The notes under the pieces were generated by a model. That model saw only the letters and a list, made by a program, of their open reading frames with translations. It did not search any database and was not told the DNA's origin. From positions 1-64,000 of the forward strand of contig DEQO01000066.1 of the NCBI GenBank assembly GCA_002360495.1: DNA of 64,000 nt, in the 5' to 3' direction. Both the position numbers and the translations under genes were made by a program. Every line of letters begins with the position of its first letter. The stretch's first letter is position 1. Positions 16,002 to 23,873 of the stretch are shown here, one piece after another. Source of the stretch: Flavobacteriales bacterium UBA3364. Lineage in GTDB: Bacteria; Bacteroidota; Bacteroidia; Flavobacteriales_F; PHOS-HE28.

Positions 16002-16526
16002 ATGGGTCGGCTCCTTGTGTGCTTTTGCTGCATGGTGGCGTGCGGCAGCCTGGTCGCACAACAGGACAGCTTGGCACTGCCCTATCCCCGTGGACATGTG
16101 GGTCACTTCTACCGCGATGAGATCACCTTGCTCGCCGGTTTCAACCAAGGGCGTTATGGTTTTGCTGAGCTAGGGGTAGGTCGTAGCGCGTATGGTGTGG
16201 TGCATCATCCGTTGGGCGTGGGCTATTTCGCCGGCGCCGAGCTGCGACCGGATCGGCCCGAATTGATCGGATGGAAATTGGGTGGCTACATCACCTTTGG
16301 TGGCGAGATGGGCTTGCAGCTGATCCGTTATCAAGAAGGTGCTGCGGGCAGCACGGTGATCCGGCCGGAGTTGGGCATCGGGATCTGGAAGGCAAGGCTG
16401 GCCTATGCGTACAACATCAACCTCTCACCATCGCGCATCGACGGCATCAACACGCACATGGTGAGCATGAGCTATGCGTTGCGGATGTTCACGCTCTCAG
16501 CGCGTGATGACCGTTTTCCGAAGTAG
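16002..16526 (+). CDS. exported hypothetical, probable beta-barrel
   Basis: The product is 174 aa starting MGRLLVCFCCMVACGSLVAQ, a signal peptide. Upstream open frame has no coding character. Alternating aromatic/glycine strands follow (FAELGVGRSAYGVVH, YFAGAELRPDR, GWKLGGYITFGGEMGLQLIRY, RPELGIGIWKARLAYAYNINL), ending HMVSMSYALRMFTL. This is typical of small outer-membrane beta-barrels or barrel-like lipid-facing proteins in Bacteroidota. The final residues (ARDDRFPK) are polar. I do not recognise the family. It follows the cupin gene by 92 bp and converges with fdh beta. Confidence 0.7.
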   Translation: MGRLLVCFCCMVACGSLVAQQDSLALPYPRGHVGHFYRDEITLLAGFNQGRYGFAELGVGRSAYGVVHHPLGVGYFAGAELRPDRPELIGWKLGGYITFGGEMGLQLIRYQEGAAGSTVIRPELGIGIWKARLAYAYNINLSPSRIDGINTHMVSMSYALRMFTLSARDDRFPK

Positions 16527-16567
16527 AGGTCGTGACGCTCACCGCCAGGATGGACGGGGGAAGGCCT

Positions 16568-18253
16568 TCAGCCTTTGAAATGCTCGTTCAGCTCCGGTCC
16601 GAAGTACTGCAACGCATTCTTCACTCCCAACGGCAATCCACCCCCCAGAGCGCACAGGCTGCCGATCTCCATCGTCTCCAACAGGTCGTTGAAGAGCGCG
16701 CGGTCGATCTTGACGTTCGCGGTGCGGGCGCGGTGTAGCAGTTCCTCGCCGCGCTTGCTGCCGATGCGGCAGGGGAAACACTTGCCGCAGCTCTCCACGG
16801 CTGTGAACTCGAACAGGTGCTCGAGGTATTCGACCATCGGGAAATCTTCGGGGATGCACAGCACGCTGGCGTGTCCGAGGAGGAAGCCTTCCTTCTGAAA
16901 CGTTTCGAAGTCGATGCTGAGTGAGTCGATCTTGTGCATGGGCACGATGCCGCCAAGGGGACCGCCGATGTGTAACGCTTTCACCTTCTTCTTGAAGCCT
17001 TGCCCCAGCTCATCGATGACCTTGCTCAATGGAGTGCCGCACTCCACTTCATACAGGCCGGGCCGGTTGAAGGCGCTATCGAGCGAAACGAGTTTGGTGC
17101 CGTTGCTCTTCTCGGTGCCGAGCTTCGCGAAGGCCGCACCGCCGTGTTGCACAACCCAGGGCACACAAGCCAGGGTCTCCACGTTGTTCACCACCGTAGG
17201 CCGGTTGAACAAGCCCTGTTGCGCAGGGTAGGGGGGACGCGTGCGCACCTCGCCACGCTTGCCCTCGATGCTGTTGAGCAATGCGGTCTCCTCACCGCAC
17301 ACGTATGCCCCGGCTGCCTTGATCACCTTGAAGCGGTAATTGAAACCGCTGCCCTTGATGTTCTTGCCGATCCAACCCTTCGCTTCGATGTCCGCTACGG
17401 CCCGTTTCACGATCTCCACCGCTTCGGGGTATTCTGCGCGGATGTAAAGGACACCGGTGTCAGCGCCTACACAATAGCCGGCGATCATCATGCCGAGCAA
17501 TACCAGATGAGGCCGTTGTTCGAGCAGGTACCGATCGCTGAAGGCGGCGGGATCACCTTCGTCCGCATTGCACACAATGTACTTGCGCGGCGTTCCATTG
17601 CCGGTGGTGTCCTGTGCCTCGCGGCAGGCCTGCAACTTGAAGCCCATCGGGAAGCCTGCGCCTCCTCTTCCTCTGATGGTGGCGATCTTGATCTCGTTCA
17701 GTACATCCGCACTGTCGCTCTTCAGCACGCGCTCCCATAGTGCGTAGAACGCATCGAGCGAAGGCATCGGGGCGATGAGGATCGGGTCCTTCATCGACGT
17801 GCCGACATGATGCCGTCCGTTCGCGTCACCTTTCTTCTCCTTCACGATAGTGCCCAGCGTGTCGATGCTCGCGCCGCTGTAGTTCTTTCCACCCAGGTTG
17901 AAGGCGCCGTTCTCGTGACAGCGGCCGAGGCAGCACATATGCCCGATCTCCTCTTCCTTGAAGTGTTTCCTCAGTTCATGATGGACATGGTCCTGAGTTC
18001 CGGCCACGAGACAAGTGGATCCGTTGCACACGTAAGCCTTCTTGCCTTCGTTCTCGCGCCGCAGGAAGTCATAGAAGGAGGAGGTGCCGTAAGTGACGGC
18101 TTCACCCACCAGGAAGCTGTCAGCCACCTGCGTCAGATGATCTGCGGCGGGTGAACCTCCGTCGCGGTCGGATGCCATTTGCAGACGCTCCCACAGGGAG
18201 TCGTCCAATTCCTTGCCGTCGCGGCCGCTGAGCGATGAGATGTTCTTGGACAT
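16568..18253 (-). CDS. formate dehydrogenase beta subunit (NuoE-NuoF-like fusion)
   Basis: The 561-aa protein would take electrons from the Fe-S chain of the alpha subunit and reduce NAD+. The N-terminal third is a NuoE-like thioredoxin fold with a [2Fe-2S] site (Cys76, Cys81, Cys107 or 108, Cys112, in CNGSTC and CCLGRC). The rest is NuoF-like: IRGRGGAGFPMGFK for NADH, CNADEGDPAAFSDR for FMN, GAYVCGEETALLNSIEG, and ESCGKCFPCRIG with a later SLCALGG for [4Fe-4S]. This is the FdsB/HoxF domain order. The start at 18253 (MSKNISSLSG) is supported by the weak coding character upstream. The gene is on the same strand as fdh alpha but about 1.4 kb away, with the cupin and barrel genes between. It diverges from the diheme cytochrome. 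Confidence 0.88.
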   Translation of the reverse strand: MSKNISSLSGRDGKELDDSLWERLQMASDRDGGSPAADHLTQVADSFLVGEAVTYGTSSFYDFLRRENEGKKAYVCNGSTCLVAGTQDHVHHELRKHFKEEEIGHMCCLGRCHENGAFNLGGKNYSGASIDTLGTIVKEKKGDANGRHHVGTSMKDPILIAPMPSLDAFYALWERVLKSDSADVLNEIKIATIRGRGGAGFPMGFKLQACREAQDTTGNGTPRKYIVCNADEGDPAAFSDRYLLEQRPHLVLLGMMIAGYCVGADTGVLYIRAEYPEAVEIVKRAVADIEAKGWIGKNIKGSGFNYRFKVIKAAGAYVCGEETALLNSIEGKRGEVRTRPPYPAQQGLFNRPTVVNNVETLACVPWVVQHGGAAFAKLGTEKSNGTKLVSLDSAFNRPGLYEVECGTPLSKVIDELGQGFKKKVKALHIGGPLGGIVPMHKIDSLSIDFETFQKEGFLLGHASVLCIPEDFPMVEYLEHLFEFTAVESCGKCFPCRIGSKRGEELLHRARTANVKIDRALFNDLLETMEIGSLCALGGGLPLGVKNALQYFGPELNEHFKG

Positions 18254-18381
18254 GGAGCCCCAAGGTAAGAACAGCTGGCGCCCACAGCGGCCATGTCCAT
18301 TCGACGAACTGGATCGGCTTCGTATCTTCACGTCGCTTCGCATCGACCACCCGCCGTTTACGCGGCCCGAACCACTCTCCC

Positions 18382-19368
18382 ATGAAGAAGCTGCTCAAGG
18401 TCATTGGCCTCCTATTGCTGGTCATCGTCGTGCTCGCCGTCGGTGGCATCACCTATATCACACAAGCCTTGCCGGACATCGATGTGCCGACCGACCTGAA
18501 GGTGGAGGCGACCCCGGAGCGATTGGAGCGGGGTGCCTACCTGGCGAACAGTGTTTGTGTATGCATGGACTGCCATAGTACGCGGGATTGGGATACGTTC
18601 GCCGCACCACTGGTGGCGGGTACCTTGGGAAAAGGAGGGGAGCGTTTCGATGAGACCATGAACTTCCCGGGGACCTTCTTCTCGAAGAACGTGACCCCCT
18701 TCGCGTTGAAGGATTGGAGCGACGGCGAGATCTACCGGGCGATCACGAGCGGCGTAAGCAAGGATGGGCATCCGTTCTTTCCCGTGATGCCGTACCCGAA
18801 TTACAACAAGCTGGCGACGGAGGATGTGTACAGTATCATCGCTTATCTGCGATCGCTACCTCCGCAGGAGAACACGCCTCCGCCGAGCGAACCCGCGTTC
18901 CCCTTGAGCGTTATCCTGCACACCATTCCATCTCCAGCAGCTCCGATGGATCTTCCCGATCCTTCCGATGCCTTGGCGAACGGCGCATACCTGTTGAACG
19001 CAGCCGGCTGCGGTGAATGTCACACCAGGACCGAGAAGGGCAAGAAGGTGGGAGAACCGCTTGCGGGCGGGTTCGAGTTCAAATTCCCCAATGGAAGTGT
19101 ATTGCGTTCGCCCAATATCACGCCCAGTGAGGATGGCGGTATCGGCCGCTGGACGAAGGAGCAGTTCATCCAACGCTTCAGGATCTACTCGGATAGCGCC
19201 TACGTGGCACCGAAGATCGATTGGGCGAGCGGTCAGATGCAGACAGTGATGCCGTGGATGATGTACGCGGGCATGAGCGATGCCGATCTTGGTGCGATCT
19301 TCGATCACCTGATGACCGTCAAGCCTGTTGCAGGAACGATCGAGAAGTGGACGCCAGCGGGATCCTGA
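18382..19368 (+). CDS. membrane-anchored diheme cytochrome c
   Basis: This 328-aa protein has an N-terminal anchor (MKKLLKVIGLLLLVIVVLAVGGITYI) and two cytochrome c domains, with CMDCH near residue 60 and CGECH near residue 215. The repeated RGAYLANS/NGAYLLNAAGC lead-in, VMPYPNYNKLATEDVYSIIAYLRSL and the terminal ADLGAIFDHL helix fit the class I diheme cytochromes related to alcohol-dehydrogenase cytochrome subunits. It would face the periplasm and shuttle electrons. The start at 18382 follows a 128-bp gap from the divergent fdh beta gene. The donor is not evident: fdh is predicted cytoplasmic, so adjacency may be fortuitous. Confidence 0.88.
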   Translation: MKKLLKVIGLLLLVIVVLAVGGITYITQALPDIDVPTDLKVEATPERLERGAYLANSVCVCMDCHSTRDWDTFAAPLVAGTLGKGGERFDETMNFPGTFFSKNVTPFALKDWSDGEIYRAITSGVSKDGHPFFPVMPYPNYNKLATEDVYSIIAYLRSLPPQENTPPPSEPAFPLSVILHTIPSPAAPMDLPDPSDALANGAYLLNAAGCGECHTRTEKGKKVGEPLAGGFEFKFPNGSVLRSPNITPSEDGGIGRWTKEQFIQRFRIYSDSAYVAPKIDWASGQMQTVMPWMMYAGMSDADLGAIFDHLMTVKPVAGTIEKWTPAGS

Positions 19369-19372
19369 TCGG

Positions 19373-19792
19373 CTACTTCGGGAACACCTGGATGGTCACC
19401 TCCTTCTCCACCATGTCGTTGAAGGTGCCCACGTAGCGCGTGGAGCGCACGATATGGTTGTCGATCCAATGGTAGTTGCCACCACGCGGCTTGCCGAACA
19501 GGATGCCGTGGTGTTTGAAGCCGTGCTTGTTCAGCCAGGCCTCCGTCACTTCGCGATGCGCCTCGGTGCGTGAGGTGAAGAAGGTGATGATGTGGCCTTG
19601 GTCGTACCAGCGGTTGCACGTGTCCAATGCGTCGGGGAAGATCGCGGCATCCAACATCCGTTCGGGTTCCTCGTTGGGAATGTCCTCGCAGATCGTTCCG
19701 TCGATATCGATCAGGTAGTTCTTGATGCCATCAGGCAGGCCGGGACTTGCTTTTTTCCCATCCTGATAGAGGTCTTGTAAGGGTGTTGACAT
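19373..19792 (-). CDS. HAD-superfamily phosphatase-like protein
   Basis: The product is 139 aa. Motif I is LIDIDGTICED (Asp29 and Asp31), motif II is the Ser/Thr of ITFFTSRTEAH, and a Lys is near FGKPRGGNYHWIDN. That is the compact cap-less HAD arrangement, in which Asp29 would be the nucleophile. Similar Bacteroidota proteins have been labelled phosphoheptose isomerase by transfer, which this sequence does not support. It converges with the diheme cytochrome (4-bp gap) and precedes a small basic protein on the same strand. The substrate is unknown. Confidence 0.78.
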   Translation of the reverse strand: MSTPLQDLYQDGKKASPGLPDGIKNYLIDIDGTICEDIPNEEPERMLDAAIFPDALDTCNRWYDQGHIITFFTSRTEAHREVTEAWLNKHGFKHHGILFGKPRGGNYHWIDNHIVRSTRYVGTFNDMVEKEVTIQVFPK

Positions 19793-19818
19793 GGGTCCGT
19801 CTTCCTATCAAAGGTAGT

Positions 19819-20004
19819 TCAACCTTCCTCGTCCGGGTCCATGGCCTTGCTGCGCTTCCGTTGCGCTCCGCGTTTCTTGTTCGGCACCACCTTGGGCCGG
19901 AACCTGCCATCGAGAGCGCCTTGTGCCTTCTGTTCTTCACGCTTCGCGCCGCGCTCCACTTGCAGGAGGTCCTTCTTCGGGTCGCGTTTCTTCTTCTTTG
20001 CCAT
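19819..20004 (-). CDS. small basic hypothetical protein, 61 aa
   Basis: This is a very basic Lys/Arg-rich protein, beginning MAKKKKRDPKKDLLQVERGAKR and continuing GALDGRFRPKVVPNKKRG. It has no predicted fold and ends with an acidic DPDEEG. It is in the same direction as, and 6 bp after, the queuosine-precursor transporter stop, and the reading is clean. Such proteins can be ribosome- or nucleic-acid-associated, but nothing here proves it. Confidence 0.6.
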   Translation of the reverse strand: MAKKKKRDPKKDLLQVERGAKREEQKAQGALDGRFRPKVVPNKKRGAQRKRSKAMDPDEEG

Positions 20005-20010
20005 CGGTAC

Positions 20011-20799
20011 CTATTGCTCGTCCTTCCCGTGCAACGCGGCCAAGCGCATGGCATGGGCTCTTTCCTTGCCGAGGTAGCGCTCAACGCCTGTGTGTGCAAG
20101 GTAGACCAACGGAGTGGCCAGCAGTGCCACGAGCAACTTATAGCTGTAAGCCGTGATCACCAACGCTGTGGCCAGCGGGAAAGACATGTCCTTGAAGATC
20201 CAAAAGGCCACGTAGGTCACTACCACGCTGTCGATCAATTGGCTTATCACCGTGCTCCCCGTGGCACGCAACCAGATCCGCTTATCGCCGGTAACGCGCT
20301 TGATGCGTCGGAAGATGAACGCATCGAGGAGTTGCCCGATCACGAACGCGAGGAGCGACCCGGCGATGATGTTCATGCCCTGGCCGAAGATGCTGGTGAA
20401 TGCGGCTTGCATGTCGGGCACTCCCTGTAGCGTACTGCTGGTGGTCCACCATCCGAGATCGGGCGGCGTGTGGATGGCGAAGTACAGCACGCCGAACGCG
20501 AAGGTGATGAGCGCCGTGGTGAGCAAGGTGAGGAAGCGCACACCGCGCACGCCATAGTAATCGTTGATCACATCCGTCATGATGAAGACGATCGGCCAGG
20601 GTAACACACCCACGCTCAGTACGAACGAAAGGTGTTCTTGTCCCAACAAGGTGAAGTCCGCTTTCGTCAGTCCCAGCGCGGTCTCCAACTGGAACAGCTT
20701 CACGCCGATCATTTCCGCGATCAATGCGTTGGCCACGAAGAAGCCACCGAGGACCAGGAAGAGCCGGGTCGCTTTATCGCCCAGGATGGAATGCACCAT
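20011..20799 (-). CDS. queuosine precursor transporter (YhhQ family)
   Basis: This 262-aa integral membrane protein has about six to seven helices. Family hallmarks are VANALIAEMIGVKLF, PWPIVFIMTDVINDYYGVRG, FGQGMNIIAGSLLAFVIGQLLDAFIF and ATGSTVISQLIDSVVVTYVAF, the last with the paired S-x-x-x-D region. YhhQ imports 7-deazaguanine precursors (preQ0/preQ1) for queuosine in tRNA. The presence of queG at 46956 in the same window shows the pathway is in use. The length is normal. It is the first gene of a short minus-strand run ahead of the small basic protein. Confidence 0.92.
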   Translation of the reverse strand: MVHSILGDKATRLFLVLGGFFVANALIAEMIGVKLFQLETALGLTKADFTLLGQEHLSFVLSVGVLPWPIVFIMTDVINDYYGVRGVRFLTLLTTALITFAFGVLYFAIHTPPDLGWWTTSSTLQGVPDMQAAFTSIFGQGMNIIAGSLLAFVIGQLLDAFIFRRIKRVTGDKRIWLRATGSTVISQLIDSVVVTYVAFWIFKDMSFPLATALVITAYSYKLLVALLATPLVYLAHTGVERYLGKERAHAMRLAALHGKDEQ

Positions 20800-20847
20800 G
20801 CCGGGAAATTACGGCGGGGAACGTTCTTGACGGACCGCTGATGCGCC

Positions 20848-21672
20848 CTATTGCGGACCGTTCCCGGATAGTGGAACGATCGGATCGCCGGTCCGAAGCG
20901 AACCGCTGTCGGGCCCCATCGCGTTCATCCCGAAATCCACTTTCACTTCACCTTCCGAACCTGCACGACGACGATAGGTCGCCAGTGTGCGGGTCGGTTC
21001 CTTGCTGCGCTCGCCGGTGAATTGGTCGGTGGTCGGGATCACACAACGGCCGCATGGTTTCACCAATGTGAAAGGTGCCGGGCCGATGCTGATCTTCTTC
21101 CAGCCGTCCTCTTGGAAAGCGGAACCACCGCCGATCACGAGGTTCGGCCGGAACCGGTCCATGGGGATCGCCTTGGCCATGCGACCGTTAAGGTCGTCGA
21201 GCGATGCTTGTGAGAGGATGAGGTAGGGGAAGCCGTCGCTCAAGGAGGTGATGCCCGTCGCATAGCGCGTATCGACCGGCCGATGGGTACTATCGGGCAT
21301 GAAGGCCAGCGAACAGGTCGCATCGAGCTTCTCCGCGAACCACGCCGAAACAGCGGCCGGGGAATGGACCACGTCGACCTCGTCGGAGAACACCCGGGCC
21401 CGTGATGTTGGCCCGTGGGCGGGCCCGAAGGTCAGATCGACGTGATCGCCATCGCGCACATCGGTGACGCGGAATCCGTTCTCGAGCGGTGAGCAATGCA
21501 AGCAGGCCATCACAGGCATTTCGCGTTGCGTGATGAACGTGCCGTTCGCATCCACCAGCATCCAGCGCCGGTCGTGTTCCAGCCCGCGGTCCGTCAAACG
21601 GGCGGTAGCCACTTGGAACCCTCCGAGCGACTTGATCGGGTACACATGTATCGAGGCCAGCGAAAGGCTCAT
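20848..21672 (-). CDS. MOSC domain protein with N-terminal beta-barrel domain
   Basis: The product is 274 aa. The N-terminal MOSC_N domain is MSLSLASIHVYPIKSLGGFQV followed by LEHDRRWMLVDANGTFITQREM. The C-terminal MOSC core has DRFRPNLVIGGGSAFQEDGWKKISIGPAPFTLVKPCGRCVIPTTDQ; the conserved Cys of C-G-R-C is the likely Mo or persulfide ligand. This is the mARC/YcbX-like architecture (Moco-dependent reduction of N-hydroxylated compounds). Its start overlaps the stop of the multihaem cytochrome by 4 bp, which fixes the start at 21672. The Moco requirement would be shared with the formate dehydrogenase nearby. Confidence 0.9.
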   Translation of the reverse strand: MSLSLASIHVYPIKSLGGFQVATARLTDRGLEHDRRWMLVDANGTFITQREMPVMACLHCSPLENGFRVTDVRDGDHVDLTFGPAHGPTSRARVFSDEVDVVHSPAAVSAWFAEKLDATCSLAFMPDSTHRPVDTRYATGITSLSDGFPYLILSQASLDDLNGRMAKAIPMDRFRPNLVIGGGSAFQEDGWKKISIGPAPFTLVKPCGRCVIPTTDQFTGERSKEPTRTLATYRRRAGSEGEVKVDFGMNAMGPDSGSLRTGDPIVPLSGNGPQ

Positions 21673-23687
21673 AGGCGGATCACGCGTTCCACGACGGACG
21701 AACCGTTCACGCGAAGGAGGATGTAGTACACCCCGGTGATCGGCGGTAGCGCAATACGCCATCCAGCGCCCTCGCGCTCAACGCGAGCGTGGACGCTCCG
21801 GCCTCGTGCATCGAAGACCGAAGGCACGTCCATACGGAGCGCATCCTCAGCGGTGATACGGATCCATCCGTCCAAGGAGGGGCTCGGATGGATGTGCACA
21901 CGGTCCGCGACGGGTTCCTCCATACCGACCGGCCCAACGCTCAATGAATCGGCGGCCACGAGCGTAGGTGTACCATCGCTGGCGCCCAGCATTTCACGGA
22001 ATGCGTCGATCTTCTCACTGGTGAAGTCGAACATGGAAGCGTTCCAGGCCGGCGGGATGGGTTGGTAGAAGATCCGTGCCTGGGCGTGCAACGACCCGTT
22101 GGCACCCGCGACCGGCACGTGGTAATGGACGACATCCGAACCACTGCCCTCCACACCATCGTTGTCGTGGTTGAAATCCGCATCCGTCAACGCCTCACCA
22201 GCGATGCGTGTGGTGTCGTAGCTGGGATGCGTTGTGCTGAAACCGAGCGGGACGAGCCTATTGTCCTTCAATGGCGACTTCGCGTACTCCAACACCGTTG
22301 TCGGATCACCGTTCACATCGCCCATCACGAGTTCGTAGATCTGCACTTGTTCGGGTGCACGGATCACATCGTAGTGCGGTTCGGTCCCTGCATCATGTCC
22401 GATCACTTCGTAGCTGTCGTCGATACGGCCGCTCGCGAAGAGCGTGTCGCCCGCCGCATCCGTCACCACGAATTCGACGAATGCCCGTCGCGATGGATAG
22501 CCGCTCGGAAAGCGATGGCCGGCAAGGTTCTCCACATGCAACGAGTAGAATGCCGTATCCTCGGTCCTCTCCTCAAGTTCCAGATCGATATCCAATGTGC
22601 GTTCCGTCAGCATCGCCTTTGTGCGTGCGATGGTGCTGTCGAACTGCGCGCCCGTTGCCGGGATGTGCAATTCCTGCCGGTTGGCCTTGAGGATCTCCAG
22701 CATATGCACGTTCGCTCCGGCGAGATGGTGTTTGCCGAAGGGTGTCTGGCCTTGGAGGAAGGCATATTCCGCAGCGAGGATCACAGGCCCTTCGATCCGC
22801 GGCAGGTGGCAGGTGTTGCACGTACCCCCTGTCGAACTGTACACGCTGTTCTTCCACTCGTGGTAGGTGGCCTGCTCCACGAAATGGTCACCGGTCAGGT
22901 TGCCATCGAGATCCAGGGTCTCGGTGATCAACGTGTGGCAGCCCGCACAGACCTTGCTGTTCACGATATGGTCCGCGTAGCCGGGCGTGAAGCCGACGAA
23001 GTACTGCATGATCGCAGGATTGATCTGGTCATCCGCATACGGTCCGTAAACGTGCGCACTATCGAACAGCAGGTCACCACTGAAGTTGTTCCCTGTTCCC
23101 TCCAGACCCTGCATGTGACAGGCCAGGCAACTCACCCCGTCCTTGGCCAGCGTACTCGTATCCAACATCGCCAGCGTGAACGGTGGATGTTCAGCAAGAC
23201 GTTCCTCGTGGACGGCCAGGGGCGCATGACAGCTGAGGCACTTGTTGCTGATGGCATCGCCGTGCGACGGGTTCACGAGCACTTCGTGATCGAGCTTCGC
23301 GCGGAAGAACGGATCGCGCGAACTGTTCGCCATCAAGCTGCTGCGCCAATCGTCCACCACGTTCACGTCCTGCCCGGTCGCTGGATCGATGCTGGCCTCG
23401 AACAGGAGATCACGACCGTGACAGCCCGCACAACGCCCACTGGTCCAGAAATAGGCACTGCGCAGCACGGGTAGTGTATCGGCCGAGCGGAACAGCGCCA
23501 ACGCCAGCCGACCGTGCGGTCCACGGACCGGCCGGTTCGCTTCGGTCCATGCCGCGAATAGCATCACAAGACCGACCAGACCGGTGATCAGGAAGAGTTT
23601 GCGCGACCTCGGCAACAACACCACGCCCGAAAGGTAGCGGGACCTGCCCGTCCCTTGGGATCCCCGCCCTCCCAGGATGGGTGCCAT
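21669..23687 (-). CDS. five-haem cytochrome c with type IX sorting domain
   Basis: The 672-aa protein has five CXXCH haem motifs: CAGCH, CLSCH, CLACH, CAGCH and CNTCH. All lie within the first 300 residues after an N-terminal hydrophobic segment (LFLITGLVGLVMLFAAW), in the manner of cytochrome c554-like multihaem proteins. A beta-rich middle region follows (AGHRFPSGYPSRRAFVEFV). The C-terminal 75 residues look like a type IX sorting domain: VHIHPSPSLDGWIRI, VFDARGRSV and TGVYYILLRVNGSSVVERV. A secreted or surface haem protein is implied. No obvious initiator exists between 23687 and the hydrophobic stretch. The gene is upstream of, and coupled to, the MOSC gene by a 4-bp overlap. Confidence 0.8.
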   Translation of the reverse strand: MAPILGGRGSQGTGRSRYLSGVVLLPRSRKLFLITGLVGLVMLFAAWTEANRPVRGPHGRLALALFRSADTLPVLRSAYFWTSGRCAGCHGRDLLFEASIDPATGQDVNVVDDWRSSLMANSSRDPFFRAKLDHEVLVNPSHGDAISNKCLSCHAPLAVHEERLAEHPPFTLAMLDTSTLAKDGVSCLACHMQGLEGTGNNFSGDLLFDSAHVYGPYADDQINPAIMQYFVGFTPGYADHIVNSKVCAGCHTLITETLDLDGNLTGDHFVEQATYHEWKNSVYSSTGGTCNTCHLPRIEGPVILAAEYAFLQGQTPFGKHHLAGANVHMLEILKANRQELHIPATGAQFDSTIARTKAMLTERTLDIDLELEERTEDTAFYSLHVENLAGHRFPSGYPSRRAFVEFVVTDAAGDTLFASGRIDDSYEVIGHDAGTEPHYDVIRAPEQVQIYELVMGDVNGDPTTVLEYAKSPLKDNRLVPLGFSTTHPSYDTTRIAGEALTDADFNHDNDGVEGSGSDVVHYHVPVAGANGSLHAQARIFYQPIPPAWNASMFDFTSEKIDAFREMLGASDGTPTLVAADSLSVGPVGMEEPVADRVHIHPSPSLDGWIRITAEDALRMDVPSVFDARGRSVHARVEREGAGWRIALPPITGVYYILLRVNGSSVVERVIRL

Positions 23688-23873
23688 ACCATGAAGGCCG
23701 ATCCCCGAAGAGCGGTCCGTGTCCTATTCCATAGGCCATGGAAAATGCCCCGGTGCCACACGCTGGGCGATGACAACGCGTTGTTCATGGACGGCCGCCC
23801 GAATGGGAAGCACGCTGTTCGGCGCGGTTACCTTCGCCCTTCGATCACCTTCGCCAGCAGGCAGGCTCCAACC

